Below are positions 7,879 to 15,769 of a stretch of DNA of 64,000 bases, in pieces. Location of the stretch: positions 124,001-188,000 of the forward strand of contig NZ_JODS01000018.1 in the NCBI RefSeq assembly GCF_000718025.1. Reading direction: 5' to 3'. Position 1 is the stretch's first letter. Each line of letters begins with the position of its first letter. The position numbers and the translations under genes are program-made. The DNA is from Kitasatospora purpeofusca (GTDB lineage: Bacteria; Actinomycetota; Actinomycetes; Streptomycetales; Streptomycetaceae). The notes below the pieces were generated by a model. It ran no database searches. It was not told the DNA's origin and saw only the letters and a program-made list of their open reading frames with translations.

Positions 7879-8701
7879 GGATCTGCTCGGCCTGACCGAC
7901 CGGGCCGTCGACATCGTGCAGCACGCTGCTGGTGAGGCCCTGGCCGGTCGGGCCGAAGCTGGCCGTGGTGTCCAGGCCGGTCCAGGGGCCGCGCGGCTGC
8001 CGGAACAGGTGGACGGTCAGGTCGACGTTGGGGAACATCCACTCGGCCGGGTCCTGCTGCACGGCGATGCCGTTCGCCGTGTCCACCAGCGCGACGAAGG
8101 AGGCGAGGGCGCTGCTCGGCTCGCCCCCGACCAGGTCCACCCGGGAGGAGATCCAGGCCGCGGTGCGGCCGCGGCGGGTCGGCGGCACCCGGCGGAGGTC
8201 GACCGAGGCGACGTAGCCGCCGTCCCATTCCCGGTCCATCGCCCACGGCGCGAGTTCCTCGGGCGCGGGCAGCGGCGCGATCGGGCTGTCGGCGACGGCC
8301 GAGGTGTCCAGGGTGGCCAGCAGCCAGGCCCGGGCCCGGACCACGGCCCGCCCGCCGATCACCACGGTCGCTTCCAGGAGCTCGATGGTCCGGCCGGGAC
8401 GGACGGACTCCACGGTGATCTCGCACTCGTCGAGCGCGATGCGGCCGAGGATGTCGTAGCCGATCCGTCCGAGCGTCAGCCCCTTGTCGCCCCCGGGCCG
8501 CTCCGCCAGCCACCGGTCGATCGCGTGCACCACCAGTCCGGCCATCGGACTGAAGTGCTGCTCGTCGGCGCTCCACGCCCCACCGGCGTGCGCGGTGGGC
8601 TTGAACGCCCGGGCGCCGGTTCGCTGGTAGTAGCTCTCACGCGCGAGGTCGCTGCTGCTCAAGGGGATCCGCTCCTCGGCCGGGACAGGTGCATCGGTCA
8701 C
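7853..8701 (-). CDS. Acyl-CoA thioesterase-like double-hotdog protein
   Basis: A 282-residue protein from GTG 8701 (an upstream in-frame ATG at 8785 would add an unconserved Arg/Pro-rich tail). It has two hotdog-like halves. The first carries GGAWSADEQHFSPMAGLVVHAIDRW and TLGRIGYDILGRI, the second WMFPNVDLTVHLFRQPRGPWTGL followed by TASFGPTGQGLTSSVLHD. This is the plan of TesB-like/4HBT_3 thioesterases, where the second half holds the Asp-Thr/Gln active site. The physiological acyl group is unknown. Confidence 0.75.
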   Translation of the reverse strand: MTDAPVPAEERIPLSSSDLARESYYQRTGARAFKPTAHAGGAWSADEQHFSPMAGLVVHAIDRWLAERPGGDKGLTLGRIGYDILGRIALDECEITVESVRPGRTIELLEATVVIGGRAVVRARAWLLATLDTSAVADSPIAPLPAPEELAPWAMDREWDGGYVASVDLRRVPPTRRGRTAAWISSRVDLVGGEPSSALASFVALVDTANGIAVQQDPAEWMFPNVDLTVHLFRQPRGPWTGLDTTASFGPTGQGLTSSVLHDVDGPVGQAEQILTVRPQPR

Positions 8702-8834
8702 GAATCGTAGGCTCCTTCGGCGGCCCGGGTCGCCGTGATCTCCCGCACACGCTCGGGGGCACGGCGGGTCACGCAGTGGTGTCACGGAGCGGGGTCACGC
8801 CGCGCTGTCAGTGGTGCGCTGTTGACTGGGCGCC

Positions 8835-9503
8835 ATGACCGTGCGCGACCTTCTGCCCCTGCTGCCCGATCCGGCCGAGCTCCGTGCCCGCTGCCGCGGG
8901 ATCGCCCTGCTCGACAGCATCCTCGACCCGTACGCGCCCACGCACGCGTTCGTCCGCGACTGGCGCGAGGGCGTGGACCTGGCCACCATGGACAACGGTT
9001 CCGGCGACCAGTACGCGATCGTGTTCGATCCGGCCGGGGTGTTCCTGTACGGCTTCGACCACGAGAGCGATGCCAGCCCGTGGCGGGACGAGGACCGCGA
9101 GCACTGGCCCGGCCTGCTGGACGGTCTGCCCGCCCCGCTTTCCCACTACGCACAGGAGCCGGAGTTCCAGTTCGAGGGCTTCTTCGACGCGACGGTCTGC
9201 GTCTGGCGCGAACGCGGCGCCGCCGAGTGGCGGTGCGGGCCGGTGGAGTTCGGGCCCGAGGAGAGGGACGGCGCCGAGGAACTGTTCGGCCTGCTCGTCG
9301 ACGCGGGCCCGGAGGCGTACGCGGGCTTCGCCGAGGACTACTTCGAGCGCCCGGTGGACCGCGGGGCGGTGGCGGCGGTGCTGGCGGGTGGCCCGCTGAC
9401 CCGGGGGACGGTCGAGGCGCTGTCCGTCGGTGCGGACTTCGAGGCCGTGGCCGCGCGGGCCCGGGCGATGGGCTTCGGGGAGCCGGCCGGGTCGGGGTCC
9501 TGA
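8835..9503 (+). CDS. Unknown protein, paralogue of 13865-14518
   Basis: A 222-residue acidic soluble protein. It shares with the protein at 13865-14518 the same start (LLPLLPDPAELRARCRGIALLDSIL), the central FDPAGVFLYGFDHES, the EEYYE/EDYFE helix and the C-terminal LTRGTVEALSVGADFE. No catalytic motif is visible and I do not recognise a named family. The two copies flank 4.4 kb of unrelated genes. A role in immunity or stress like SMI1/KNR4-type proteins is conceivable but unsupported. Confidence 0.75.
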   Translation: MTVRDLLPLLPDPAELRARCRGIALLDSILDPYAPTHAFVRDWREGVDLATMDNGSGDQYAIVFDPAGVFLYGFDHESDASPWRDEDREHWPGLLDGLPAPLSHYAQEPEFQFEGFFDATVCVWRERGAAEWRCGPVEFGPEERDGAEELFGLLVDAGPEAYAGFAEDYFERPVDRGAVAAVLAGGPLTRGTVEALSVGADFEAVAARARAMGFGEPAGSGS

Positions 9504-9567
9504 GGGATCCGGCCGGTGGTGGAAAAGCTGTCGAGGGGGAGGAGGGGCGGGTCGTAGGCTGGGGCGC

Positions 9568-9918
9568 ATGGCCTACAGCAAGACCTCCTTCGTCTGCCTG
9601 CCCTGCCGGGCCTCGTACAAGCAGGCGTACGGCAGGTGGACGGACGAGCGGCGTTGTCCGCGCTGTGCCGGTGCGCTGATCCATGCGGGCTCCGCCTTCG
9701 CGGCGCCGCCGCGTCGGGACACCGCGGCCTGGCGCACCCTCACGCTGCTGCTGAACGCGGGCATCGGCTTCCACAAGAGCTGCTGCGGCGGCCCGGGCTA
9801 CCGGCCCCGCACCCGGCACGAGGTGCGCGAGCGCACGCTCTACGCCCGCCGCTCCGGTGAGCCGCTCGCGCAGGCGCTGCTGCACCGGGACGTCCCGTGG
9901 GAGCGGACGACCCGGTGA
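9568..9918 (+). CDS. Small zinc-ribbon-like protein
   Basis: A 116-residue basic protein with two CxxC knuckles near the N-terminus (CLPC and CPRC, about 20 residues apart), likely one zinc ribbon, followed by an Arg-rich C-terminal half (GYRPRTRHEVRER). A -10-like TAGGCT at 9554-9559 sits 8 bases before the ATG, so the message may be leaderless. I recall relatives widespread in streptomycetes and sometimes misnamed as deoxyxylulose-phosphate synthase; nothing here supports that activity. Confidence 0.75.
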   Translation: MAYSKTSFVCLPCRASYKQAYGRWTDERRCPRCAGALIHAGSAFAAPPRRDTAAWRTLTLLLNAGIGFHKSCCGGPGYRPRTRHEVRERTLYARRSGEPLAQALLHRDVPWERTTR

Positions 9919-9921
9919 GCG

Positions 9922-9954
9922 GCGCGGGAAGTCGGGTGGGCCGACTTCCCGCGC
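9922..9954. terminator. 14-bp perfect hairpin between convergent genes
   Basis: GCGCGGGAAGTCGG (9922-9935) pairs exactly with CCGACTTCCCGCGC (9941-9954) around a 5-base loop. It lies between the convergent zinc-ribbon and DUF4386 genes and is therefore well placed as a bidirectional terminator. The GGGAAGTCGG/CCGACTTCCC core recurs at 45.9 and 46.4 kb. Confidence 0.75.
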
Positions 9955-9966
9955 GGGGCGGCGGGT

Positions 9967-10650
9967 TCAGCTCGCCAGGACCACCGGGCGGTGGGCTGCC
10001 GGGGTGAAGCCCTTGGCGATCAGGCGGACGGCCAGGGTGACCTCCCAGGCGAAGACCGGGAGGGCGGCCAGCGAGCCGATCGTCGACACCTGCGGGTAGA
10101 GGCCGAACAGCACGGCCACCGCCGAGGCGAGGATCAGCGGTCCGCCGATCAGGCCGAGCAGGGCGACGGGGCGGGGCACCAGCCGTGAGCGGTGCATCAG
10201 GAACGCCAGGACGAGCGAGTTGGCGCCCAGGACGACATTGGGGCCGAGCAGGAACGTCCAGTCGTGGACGGCGACCAGGGCGCGGGCGGCGGTGGCCGCC
10301 CCGGCGCCGGCGTCCTGCCGCAGGGTGACGACCGCGAGCACGCTGACGATGCCGACCGCGATCACCGCGGCCTCCAGCAGCCGCCCGCAGACGTAGCCGA
10401 GCGCCAGCGCCTCCTGCTGCCGCCGCAGCACCGGGTAGAGCGCCACCCCGGTGCCGATCACCGCCAGCACCAGCACCACCTCGCACAGCGCCCCCGCCGC
10501 GACCCGGCCGTCCGCACCTGATCCGGCCACGTACGCGGCGCCGTCCAGCGCGGGCCGGTACAGCAACATCCCGGCGATCGCCGCCACTTCGGTCACGAGG
10601 AACAGTACGCCCGTGACCACCGCCGTCTTCCTGTCCCCGGTCGCCTTCAC
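9967..10650 (-). CDS. DUF4386-type integral membrane protein
   Basis: A 227-residue protein with about six hydrophobic segments (TAVVTGVLFLVTEVAAI, LCEVVLVLAVIGTGVAL, AAVIAVGIVSVLAVV and others) and the family landmarks RLLEA in the middle and GPNVVLG/LLGLIGGPLILAS later. This matches the DUF4386 group of unknown function. The GTG at 10650 with GGAGAGGGG upstream is chosen; an upstream in-frame start would read through the operator region. It is divergent from a TetR regulator whose operator overlaps its promoter, so it is probably TetR-repressed. Confidence 0.8.
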   Translation of the reverse strand: MKATGDRKTAVVTGVLFLVTEVAAIAGMLLYRPALDGAAYVAGSGADGRVAAGALCEVVLVLAVIGTGVALYPVLRRQQEALALGYVCGRLLEAAVIAVGIVSVLAVVTLRQDAGAGAATAARALVAVHDWTFLLGPNVVLGANSLVLAFLMHRSRLVPRPVALLGLIGGPLILASAVAVLFGLYPQVSTIGSLAALPVFAWEVTLAVRLIAKGFTPAAHRPVVLAS

Positions 10651-10673
10651 CAGAACCAGCCCCTCTCCGTCGA

Positions 10674-10698
10674 CCCAGGTGTACGGCGTACACCTGGG
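10674..10698. promoter_or_regulatory. TetR operator, primary site
   Basis: A perfect inverted repeat: CCCAGGTGTAC (10674-10684), 3-base spacer, GTACACCTGGG (10688-10698). Arms of 11 bp around a central GTGTACGGCGTAC, midway between the DUF4386 and TetR starts, make it a convincing autoregulatory operator for the adjacent TetR protein. Confidence 0.75.
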
Positions 10699-10708
10699 GA
10701 TCACCGTA

Positions 10709-10724
10709 GGCGTACGCCGTACAC
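10709..10724. promoter_or_regulatory. TetR operator, secondary site
   Basis: The 13-mer GTACGCCGTACAC at 10712-10724 is the exact reverse complement of the core of the primary operator (10679-10691), and with upstream bases it forms the palindrome GGCGTACGCC (10709-10718). Two sites, one nearer each gene, suggest separate control of the two divergent promoters. Confidence 0.6.
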
Positions 10725-10756
10725 TCGTCAAGCCGACGACGAGAGAGGAACCGGAG

Positions 10757-11476
10757 ATGAGCGAGAGCGAAGGGGTGCGCCGCACCCCGCTGAACCGCGA
10801 ACGCGTACTGGCCGCCGCCGTGGCCTTCGCCGACCGCGAGGCCGGCGGCACCGACGCCCTGAGCATGCGCAAACTCGCCCAGGAGCTGGGCGTGGTGCCG
10901 ATGGCGCTCTACAAGCACGTCGCCAACAAGGAGGAACTGCTCGCCGGCATGGTCGACACCGTCGTCGGCGGGATCGACCCGCCCGCCGCCGGCGCCGACT
11001 GGAAGGGCGCCGTGCGCGAACGCGTCCTGTCCGCCCGCCGGGCGCTGCGCCGCCACCCGTGGGCGCCGCGCGTCATCGAGGCGCTGCCCGCGCCGACACC
11101 CGCGGTGCTCGGCCACCTGGACGCGGTGATCGGCCTGCTGCGGGCCGGCGGCCTCTCCGCCGACCTCGCCCACCACGCCATGCACGCCCTCGGCGGCCGC
11201 CTCCTGGGCTTCACCCAGGAACTCTTCGACGCCTCCCCGGAAGCGGCCCCCGATCCTGGCGTCGCGGCCCGACTCGCCGCCCGCTACCCGCACATCGCCG
11301 AGGTCGCCGCCACGGCCGCCCATGCGGAGCGCGCGGCGGAGGACGGCACGGCGGTCGGCGGCGGCTGCGACGACCAGTTCGAGTTCGAATTCGCCCTGGA
11401 CGTCCTGCTCGACGGCATCGAGCGCCTGCACCTGGCCGGTTGGACCTCGACGGGGGCCCGCCGTGCCGTACAGTGA
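10757..11476 (+). CDS. TetR/AcrR-family transcriptional regulator
   Basis: A 239-residue protein with an N-terminal helix-turn-helix (ALSMRKLAQELGVVPMALYKHVANKEELL) and a C-terminal ligand-binding domain of the TetR_C_1 (tetracycline-repressor-like) type with LGGRLLGFTQELF and FEFALDVLLDGIE. ATG 10757 follows GGAACCGGAG. It probably represses itself and the divergent membrane protein through the operators at 10674-10724. The inducing ligand is unknown. Confidence 0.92.
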   Translation: MSESEGVRRTPLNRERVLAAAVAFADREAGGTDALSMRKLAQELGVVPMALYKHVANKEELLAGMVDTVVGGIDPPAAGADWKGAVRERVLSARRALRRHPWAPRVIEALPAPTPAVLGHLDAVIGLLRAGGLSADLAHHAMHALGGRLLGFTQELFDASPEAAPDPGVAARLAARYPHIAEVAATAAHAERAAEDGTAVGGGCDDQFEFEFALDVLLDGIERLHLAGWTSTGARRAVQ

Positions 11477-11630
11477 TGCCACGGCCGTGGCGACGGCCGC
11501 GGCTGTGCGTTGTGGCCCGTGCCCATGACGCCTGTGACGGCCGGAAGTTGAGTCATCGCGATCACCCTCGGTCCACCGTGCCCATGAGCATGTGCCGAGG
11601 CACGGGCGGCGCATGCCAGAGGGAAGCACG

Positions 11631-12797
11631 ATGCCGCGACACACCTTCGGCGAGGCCATGCCGCCGCACCTGCGGTCGGCCGCGATCCAGTACACGATGG
11701 AGACCGTCGATGACCTGAGGGAGGTCCTGCAGTACTCCGCTCCTGTCCTGGCGGGCCACGGCTGGGCGCGGATGTGCATGTACCGGACGGCCGACGCGAT
11801 GGACACGATGGGATTTCTTGTCGACGAGATCGCGCTGCACCTGGAGGACACCGGCGTAGGGCGGGGGGAGATCCGGCGGCTGCTCGCGGCTGACCGCGAG
11901 TGCCTTCGGACCGAACGGCCGGCCCGCGTCGCCGGGTCGCGGTATACGAAGGAAGCGCTCCATGTGATGCCGCGGTGGGTTGCCGACGAGCTGCAGGACG
12001 CCCTGACCTACGTCCTTCTGCGCCTGCCCGTCATGCTGCGGTCCGCTGTGAGGGCACGGGACACGCTCTGGGTGGGGCGCTGCCTTCGTCCTCTGGTCGA
12101 CTCGATGGACCGGCTTGGGCGGCTGGCCAACCTCTTCGCGGCCGTGCACGTCGACGTGTACCCCGAGAGCGCGTTGTCGTGGTACCAGCAGCTCTTCCAA
12201 CAGCGGTCGCGGGTAACAATGCCGGATGTCCAAGGTCGTCACTTCCGGGCTGCGGCAGACTGGGGGGACCTGCCGGTCTGTTGCGACTCCTACGAGGTGA
12301 AGGTGTCCACGCTGCTGGTCATGCTGGACGAGCAGTGCGACGGCCGACGGTGGGAAGGCCATGACGGGCGGACGCATCCGGCGATGCGGAACGCCGCTGT
12401 CGGAACCCTGAACGCGGTGGCGGTCGTGACGGCCGAGAACGGCGACGGTCCTCGCTACCGGCTCACCGACGATGAGTGGGGCTATGCCGAGGCGGTCTCC
12501 GCGGCCCTGCGCAGCCGGTTGGCACGCTCCTTCCCGGATCCGACGGAGGGTGACAGGCCCTTGCTCGACGTCCTCCGTGCCGCGTTCCAGCGCACTCCCC
12601 GGGGGTCGGCGATGACTCTGCGGCTGCTGTGCCTGCTGGTCGCCGTCCTGCTCTCCACCGTCGCCGCCCTGCTGGTGTTCATCCTCCGGTCCCGGCTCGG
12701 GGTGCGGGTCTCCGAGGCGGTGCTGTGGGCCGGGTCGGCGTTCGGGGGGAGCATGGTGGTGGTGCTCGGGGCGCTGGTGTTCGTGTTCGGGGGGTGA
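11631..12797 (+). CDS. Unknown protein with C-terminal membrane segments
   Basis: A 388-residue protein. The first 330 residues are soluble and rich in Trp, Met, Cys and His (for example WARMCMYRTADAMDTMGF, LPVCCDSYEVKV), with no motif I recognise. The last 60 residues hold two hydrophobic helices (LLCLLVAVLLSTVAALLVFIL and a second near the C-terminus) that should anchor it in the membrane. G+C content and amino-acid use differ mildly from its neighbours, hinting at transfer. ATG 11631 is chosen for AGGGAAG 6-12 bases upstream. Confidence 0.7.
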   Translation: MPRHTFGEAMPPHLRSAAIQYTMETVDDLREVLQYSAPVLAGHGWARMCMYRTADAMDTMGFLVDEIALHLEDTGVGRGEIRRLLAADRECLRTERPARVAGSRYTKEALHVMPRWVADELQDALTYVLLRLPVMLRSAVRARDTLWVGRCLRPLVDSMDRLGRLANLFAAVHVDVYPESALSWYQQLFQQRSRVTMPDVQGRHFRAAADWGDLPVCCDSYEVKVSTLLVMLDEQCDGRRWEGHDGRTHPAMRNAAVGTLNAVAVVTAENGDGPRYRLTDDEWGYAEAVSAALRSRLARSFPDPTEGDRPLLDVLRAAFQRTPRGSAMTLRLLCLLVAVLLSTVAALLVFILRSRLGVRVSEAVLWAGSAFGGSMVVVLGALVFVFGG

Positions 12798-12876
12798 GCG
12801 GGTCGGCGGAAGCTGTTGCGGGTGATCGCGATTGCGTCTTGAATGGTCCAGACCACTACGGGGAGGACCCACACTC

Positions 12877-13815
12877 ATGACCATTCCTCAGCGCACCGTC
12901 GTCCTGGGCACTTTGGGCTTCGGCACGATCGTCGACGAGGAGACCTCGTTCCGGATCCTGGACCGCTTCGTCGAGGGCGGCGGTACCGTCCTCGACACCG
13001 CGAACAACTACGCGTTCTGGCTCGACGGCGCCACCGGTGACGAGAGCGAGGCCGTGATCGGCCGCTGGCTGGCCAGCCGCAAGGTCCGCGACGAGATCGT
13101 CATCAGCACCAAGGTCGGCGCCCGGCCCACCGTGCCGGGGGCCGGGCTGGAGGCGGCCGAGGGGCTGTCGGAGAAGGCGATCCGGGCCGGCATCGAAGGC
13201 AGTCTGCGGCGGCTCGGCACGGACCGGGTCGAGGTGTACTGGACGCACATCGAGGACCGTTCGGTGCCGCTCGCCGAGACCGTGGAGACCCTCGCCGGGC
13301 TGGTGACCTCCGGCAAGGCGGGTGCGGTCGGCGCCAGCAACCACGCCGTGTGGCGGGTCGAGCGGGCCCGGGCGCTCGCCGGGGACGGGCCGCGCTACTC
13401 GCACCTCCAGTACCGCTACTCGTACCTCCAGCCGCGCTTCGACGTGCCGCTGCTGTCCTCCGCCCATGTGCACGTGACGTCCGAACTCCTGGACTACGTG
13501 CGCTCCGAGGGGGATCTGCGGCTCTGGGTCTACAGCCCGATCCTCTCCGGTGGGCTCACCCGCGACGACGTCGAGATCGGCGCCGCCTACGACCACCCGG
13601 GCACGCCGAGGCGCCTCGCCGCCCTGCGCGCGGTGGCGGAGGAGACCGGTACGACCGTCAACCAGGTGGCGCTCAGCTGGCTGCTCGACCACGAGGCGGG
13701 GATCCTGCCGCTGGTCGGCGTGAGCCGGACCGCGCAGCTGGACGAGGCGCTCGGCGCCCTCGACCTGACGCTGACGGCGGAGCAGCGGAAGCGGCTGGAC
13801 GAGGCCGCGCTGTAA
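12877..13815 (+). CDS. Aldo/keto reductase
   Basis: A 312-residue NADP-dependent oxidoreductase of the AKR superfamily. The barrel opens with LGFGTIVDEETS, carries the catalytic Tyr in DTANNYAFW, the catalytic Lys in ISTKVG, and later GASNHAVWRVERA and the NADP-binding VNQVALSWLLD...ILPLVGVSRTAQLDEAL. GGGAGGACCC precedes the ATG. Such proteins reduce aldehydes, ketones or sugars; the substrate is not evident from the isolated position. Confidence 0.92.
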   Translation: MTIPQRTVVLGTLGFGTIVDEETSFRILDRFVEGGGTVLDTANNYAFWLDGATGDESEAVIGRWLASRKVRDEIVISTKVGARPTVPGAGLEAAEGLSEKAIRAGIEGSLRRLGTDRVEVYWTHIEDRSVPLAETVETLAGLVTSGKAGAVGASNHAVWRVERARALAGDGPRYSHLQYRYSYLQPRFDVPLLSSAHVHVTSELLDYVRSEGDLRLWVYSPILSGGLTRDDVEIGAAYDHPGTPRRLAALRAVAEETGTTVNQVALSWLLDHEAGILPLVGVSRTAQLDEALGALDLTLTAEQRKRLDEAAL

Positions 13816-13821
13816 GGAGCA

Positions 13822-13851
13822 CCCCCGGGGGCCCGGCCGGGCCCCCGGGGG
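13822..13851. terminator. 30-bp perfect palindrome between convergent genes
   Basis: Fifteen bases starting CCCCCGGGGG at 13822-13836 are followed at once by their exact complement (13837-13851). It sits 6 bases past the aldo/keto reductase stop and just before the stop of the convergent unknown gene, as expected of a bidirectional terminator. Confidence 0.8.
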
Positions 13852-13864
13852 ACACGGCGCCTGC

Positions 13865-14518
13865 TCAGGCCGTCGGGTAGCCGATCTCCGCGATGTCCTC
13901 GGCGAGGTCGTCCAGTTCGACGTCCGGGTCGATGGCCGCCACGACGGCAGCCGTGAGCGGGCGTAGCGCGAGCACGTGCGCGACCGCCGCCGGATCGGGG
14001 GCGTGCTCGGGCTCGTAGTACTCCTCGGCCCACTCCAGGTACGCGCGCGCCGGGTCGGCGGCGGTCGGCAGGGCGAACAGTTCCACCCCGCCCGTCGGCG
14101 CGGCCGAGGGTGCCTGCCACCCGTCCTCGCCCCCGGCGCCGTGCCAGAAGCAGACGGTGGCGAGCGGTACGCCGTCCTCCTCGCCGAAGGCCGGCTCCAC
14201 GGTCTGGGCGCGGAAGGCGTCGGGCACCTCGGGGAGCAGTCGCGGCGCGGCGTTGGGCGCGGTGTGGTCGAAGCCGCGCGCGTACACGCCGGCGTCGGAG
14301 AAGACCATGAACCAGTCGTCGCCCTCCCCGTCGCGCATCGACGCCATCTGCTGGCCGTCGCCCCAGGCGGAGTCGAAGGAGTAGTACCGGCCGCCCCAGT
14401 CGGGGCTGAGGATCGCCTCGAGCATGGCGAGCCCCCGGCACCGGTCGCGCAGAGCGGCCGGGTCGGGCAGTCGGGCGAGGAGTCCTCGCAGCTCAGGGGT
14501 GTCGTGGGTGTCGTGCAC
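13865..14518 (-). CDS. Unknown protein, paralogue of 8835-9503
   Basis: A 217-residue acidic protein from GTG 14518. It aligns by eye with the 8835-9503 protein through LPDPAALRDRCRGLAMLEAIL, FSDAGVYARGFDHTAPN, WAEEYYEPEHAPDP and LTAAVVAAIDPDVELDD. The start overlaps the end of the upstream EEP gene by 26 bases, so the two may be translationally coupled. No enzyme motif or family name is recognised. Confidence 0.75.
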   Translation of the reverse strand: MHDTHDTPELRGLLARLPDPAALRDRCRGLAMLEAILSPDWGGRYYSFDSAWGDGQQMASMRDGEGDDWFMVFSDAGVYARGFDHTAPNAAPRLLPEVPDAFRAQTVEPAFGEEDGVPLATVCFWHGAGGEDGWQAPSAAPTGGVELFALPTAADPARAYLEWAEEYYEPEHAPDPAAVAHVLALRPLTAAVVAAIDPDVELDDLAEDIAEIGYPTA

Positions 14519-15656
14519 ACCAGGATTCAAGCACGTGCCACCGACAGCGGTCCTGGCTGCGGTGCGGCAGTGAGACCCGCAGCGCCTGGCCCCGGTGGTC
14601 GGACAGTCCCCGGTCGTCGACGAAGGCGTAGTGGTCCACCGTTGCCCCGTCGTTGGTGAACGCCCAGTCGAGGCGCCACCAGTCGGTGCCGAGGATGCCG
14701 CCCCAGCTGCCGGGGTAGAGGTCGCCGCTCGCCGCGCGGGCGTCGTGCAGGTGGGTGCGGAGCGGGTCGAGGTCGCCCATCGCCGGGCTGGTGTTGAAGT
14801 CCCCGGCGACCAGCAGGGGGCGGGAGTTGGCGGCGGTGTCGCGCTCCAGCGCCGCGAACTGCTCGCGGCGGGCCGCGTCGGCCTCGCGCACCACCCGGTA
14901 GAAGGCGCTGCCGAACAGCGACTCCCGGGTGTCCACCTGGACCGGGATGTGCACGTTGTAGAAGGAGACGGTGCGGCCCCGGACGTCGAGGTCGGTGCGC
15001 AGCACCTTGCGCCGGGTGAAGACGTCCGACCAGGGCGCGTCCGCCGCCACCGCCGGGCCGACGGTCGGCGTGGCGAGCACCGGGAACCGGGACAGCGTGA
15101 CCAGCTCGCCGACCGCCACCACCTGGTAGCCGGGGAACTCCCTCCGGATCCGGTCGAGTCGGTCGATCGGGGTGTGCGTCCCGCGTACCCACGCCAGGTA
15201 CTCCTGGAGCAGGTAGACATCGGCGTCCTGGGCGTGCAGGAAGCGGTAGAAGGCGTCCGGGTCGTCGGTGGTGTCCCAGTACTCGGTGTTCCAGGAGAAG
15301 ACGCTGATCCCCTGACCGGTCGGGGCGGCGGCCGAACCCGGCTTCAGGGCCGACCAGTTGAGGCCGGTCCGGGGCAGTGCGGCGACCAGCAGCAGGACCG
15401 CTGTCGGCACCAGCCACCGCCGCAGGCCCGAGCCGGCGGCCGGGAGCGTCCACGCCAGCGCGAGCAGCGTCACCGGCACGGCGAGGAACAGCAGCGGCGG
15501 CGCCAGCGCGGGTATCAGCCAGAACCACCACCGCCCGTTCGCCAGGAGGTCCAGCGCCAGGAACGCCGCCCACAGCGCGGTGGCGGCCACCAGCAGGCGC
15601 ACCCCCGTGGAATGCCGGGAACGGGGGGAAACGGGGGAAACGGAATCCGGATCCAT
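14493..15656 (-). CDS. Membrane-anchored endonuclease/exonuclease/phosphatase (EEP) family protein
   Basis: A 387-residue protein from ATG 15656. About the first 115 residues form three hydrophobic helices; the remainder is an EEP domain starting VFSWNTEYWD and carrying LLQEYLAW (metal-binding Glu), GDFNTSPAM (Asp/Asn) and the terminal LSDHRG (catalytic His). The active site should face outside the membrane. EEP members cut nucleic acids, phosphoinositides, sphingomyelin or other phosphodiesters and monoesters. The C-terminal half of the fused protein at 21474-23663 is a clear homologue including its membrane helices and GLNWxAL hinge. Divergent from the GT2 gene at 15770. Confidence 0.85.
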   Translation of the reverse strand: MDPDSVSPVSPRSRHSTGVRLLVAATALWAAFLALDLLANGRWWFWLIPALAPPLLFLAVPVTLLALAWTLPAAGSGLRRWLVPTAVLLLVAALPRTGLNWSALKPGSAAAPTGQGISVFSWNTEYWDTTDDPDAFYRFLHAQDADVYLLQEYLAWVRGTHTPIDRLDRIRREFPGYQVVAVGELVTLSRFPVLATPTVGPAVAADAPWSDVFTRRKVLRTDLDVRGRTVSFYNVHIPVQVDTRESLFGSAFYRVVREADAARREQFAALERDTAANSRPLLVAGDFNTSPAMGDLDPLRTHLHDARAASGDLYPGSWGGILGTDWWRLDWAFTNDGATVDHYAFVDDRGLSDHRGQALRVSLPHRSQDRCRWHVLESWCARHPRHP

Positions 15657-15769
15657 GCGGCGGAGCGTAGCAGGACGGGCCGCCCGCCCGAATTCCGGTG
15701 CCCAGCACCCGGACACCCCCGATACGGGGACGATATCCGCCCGATACGCGGTCCGCCTGAACTGGGCCC

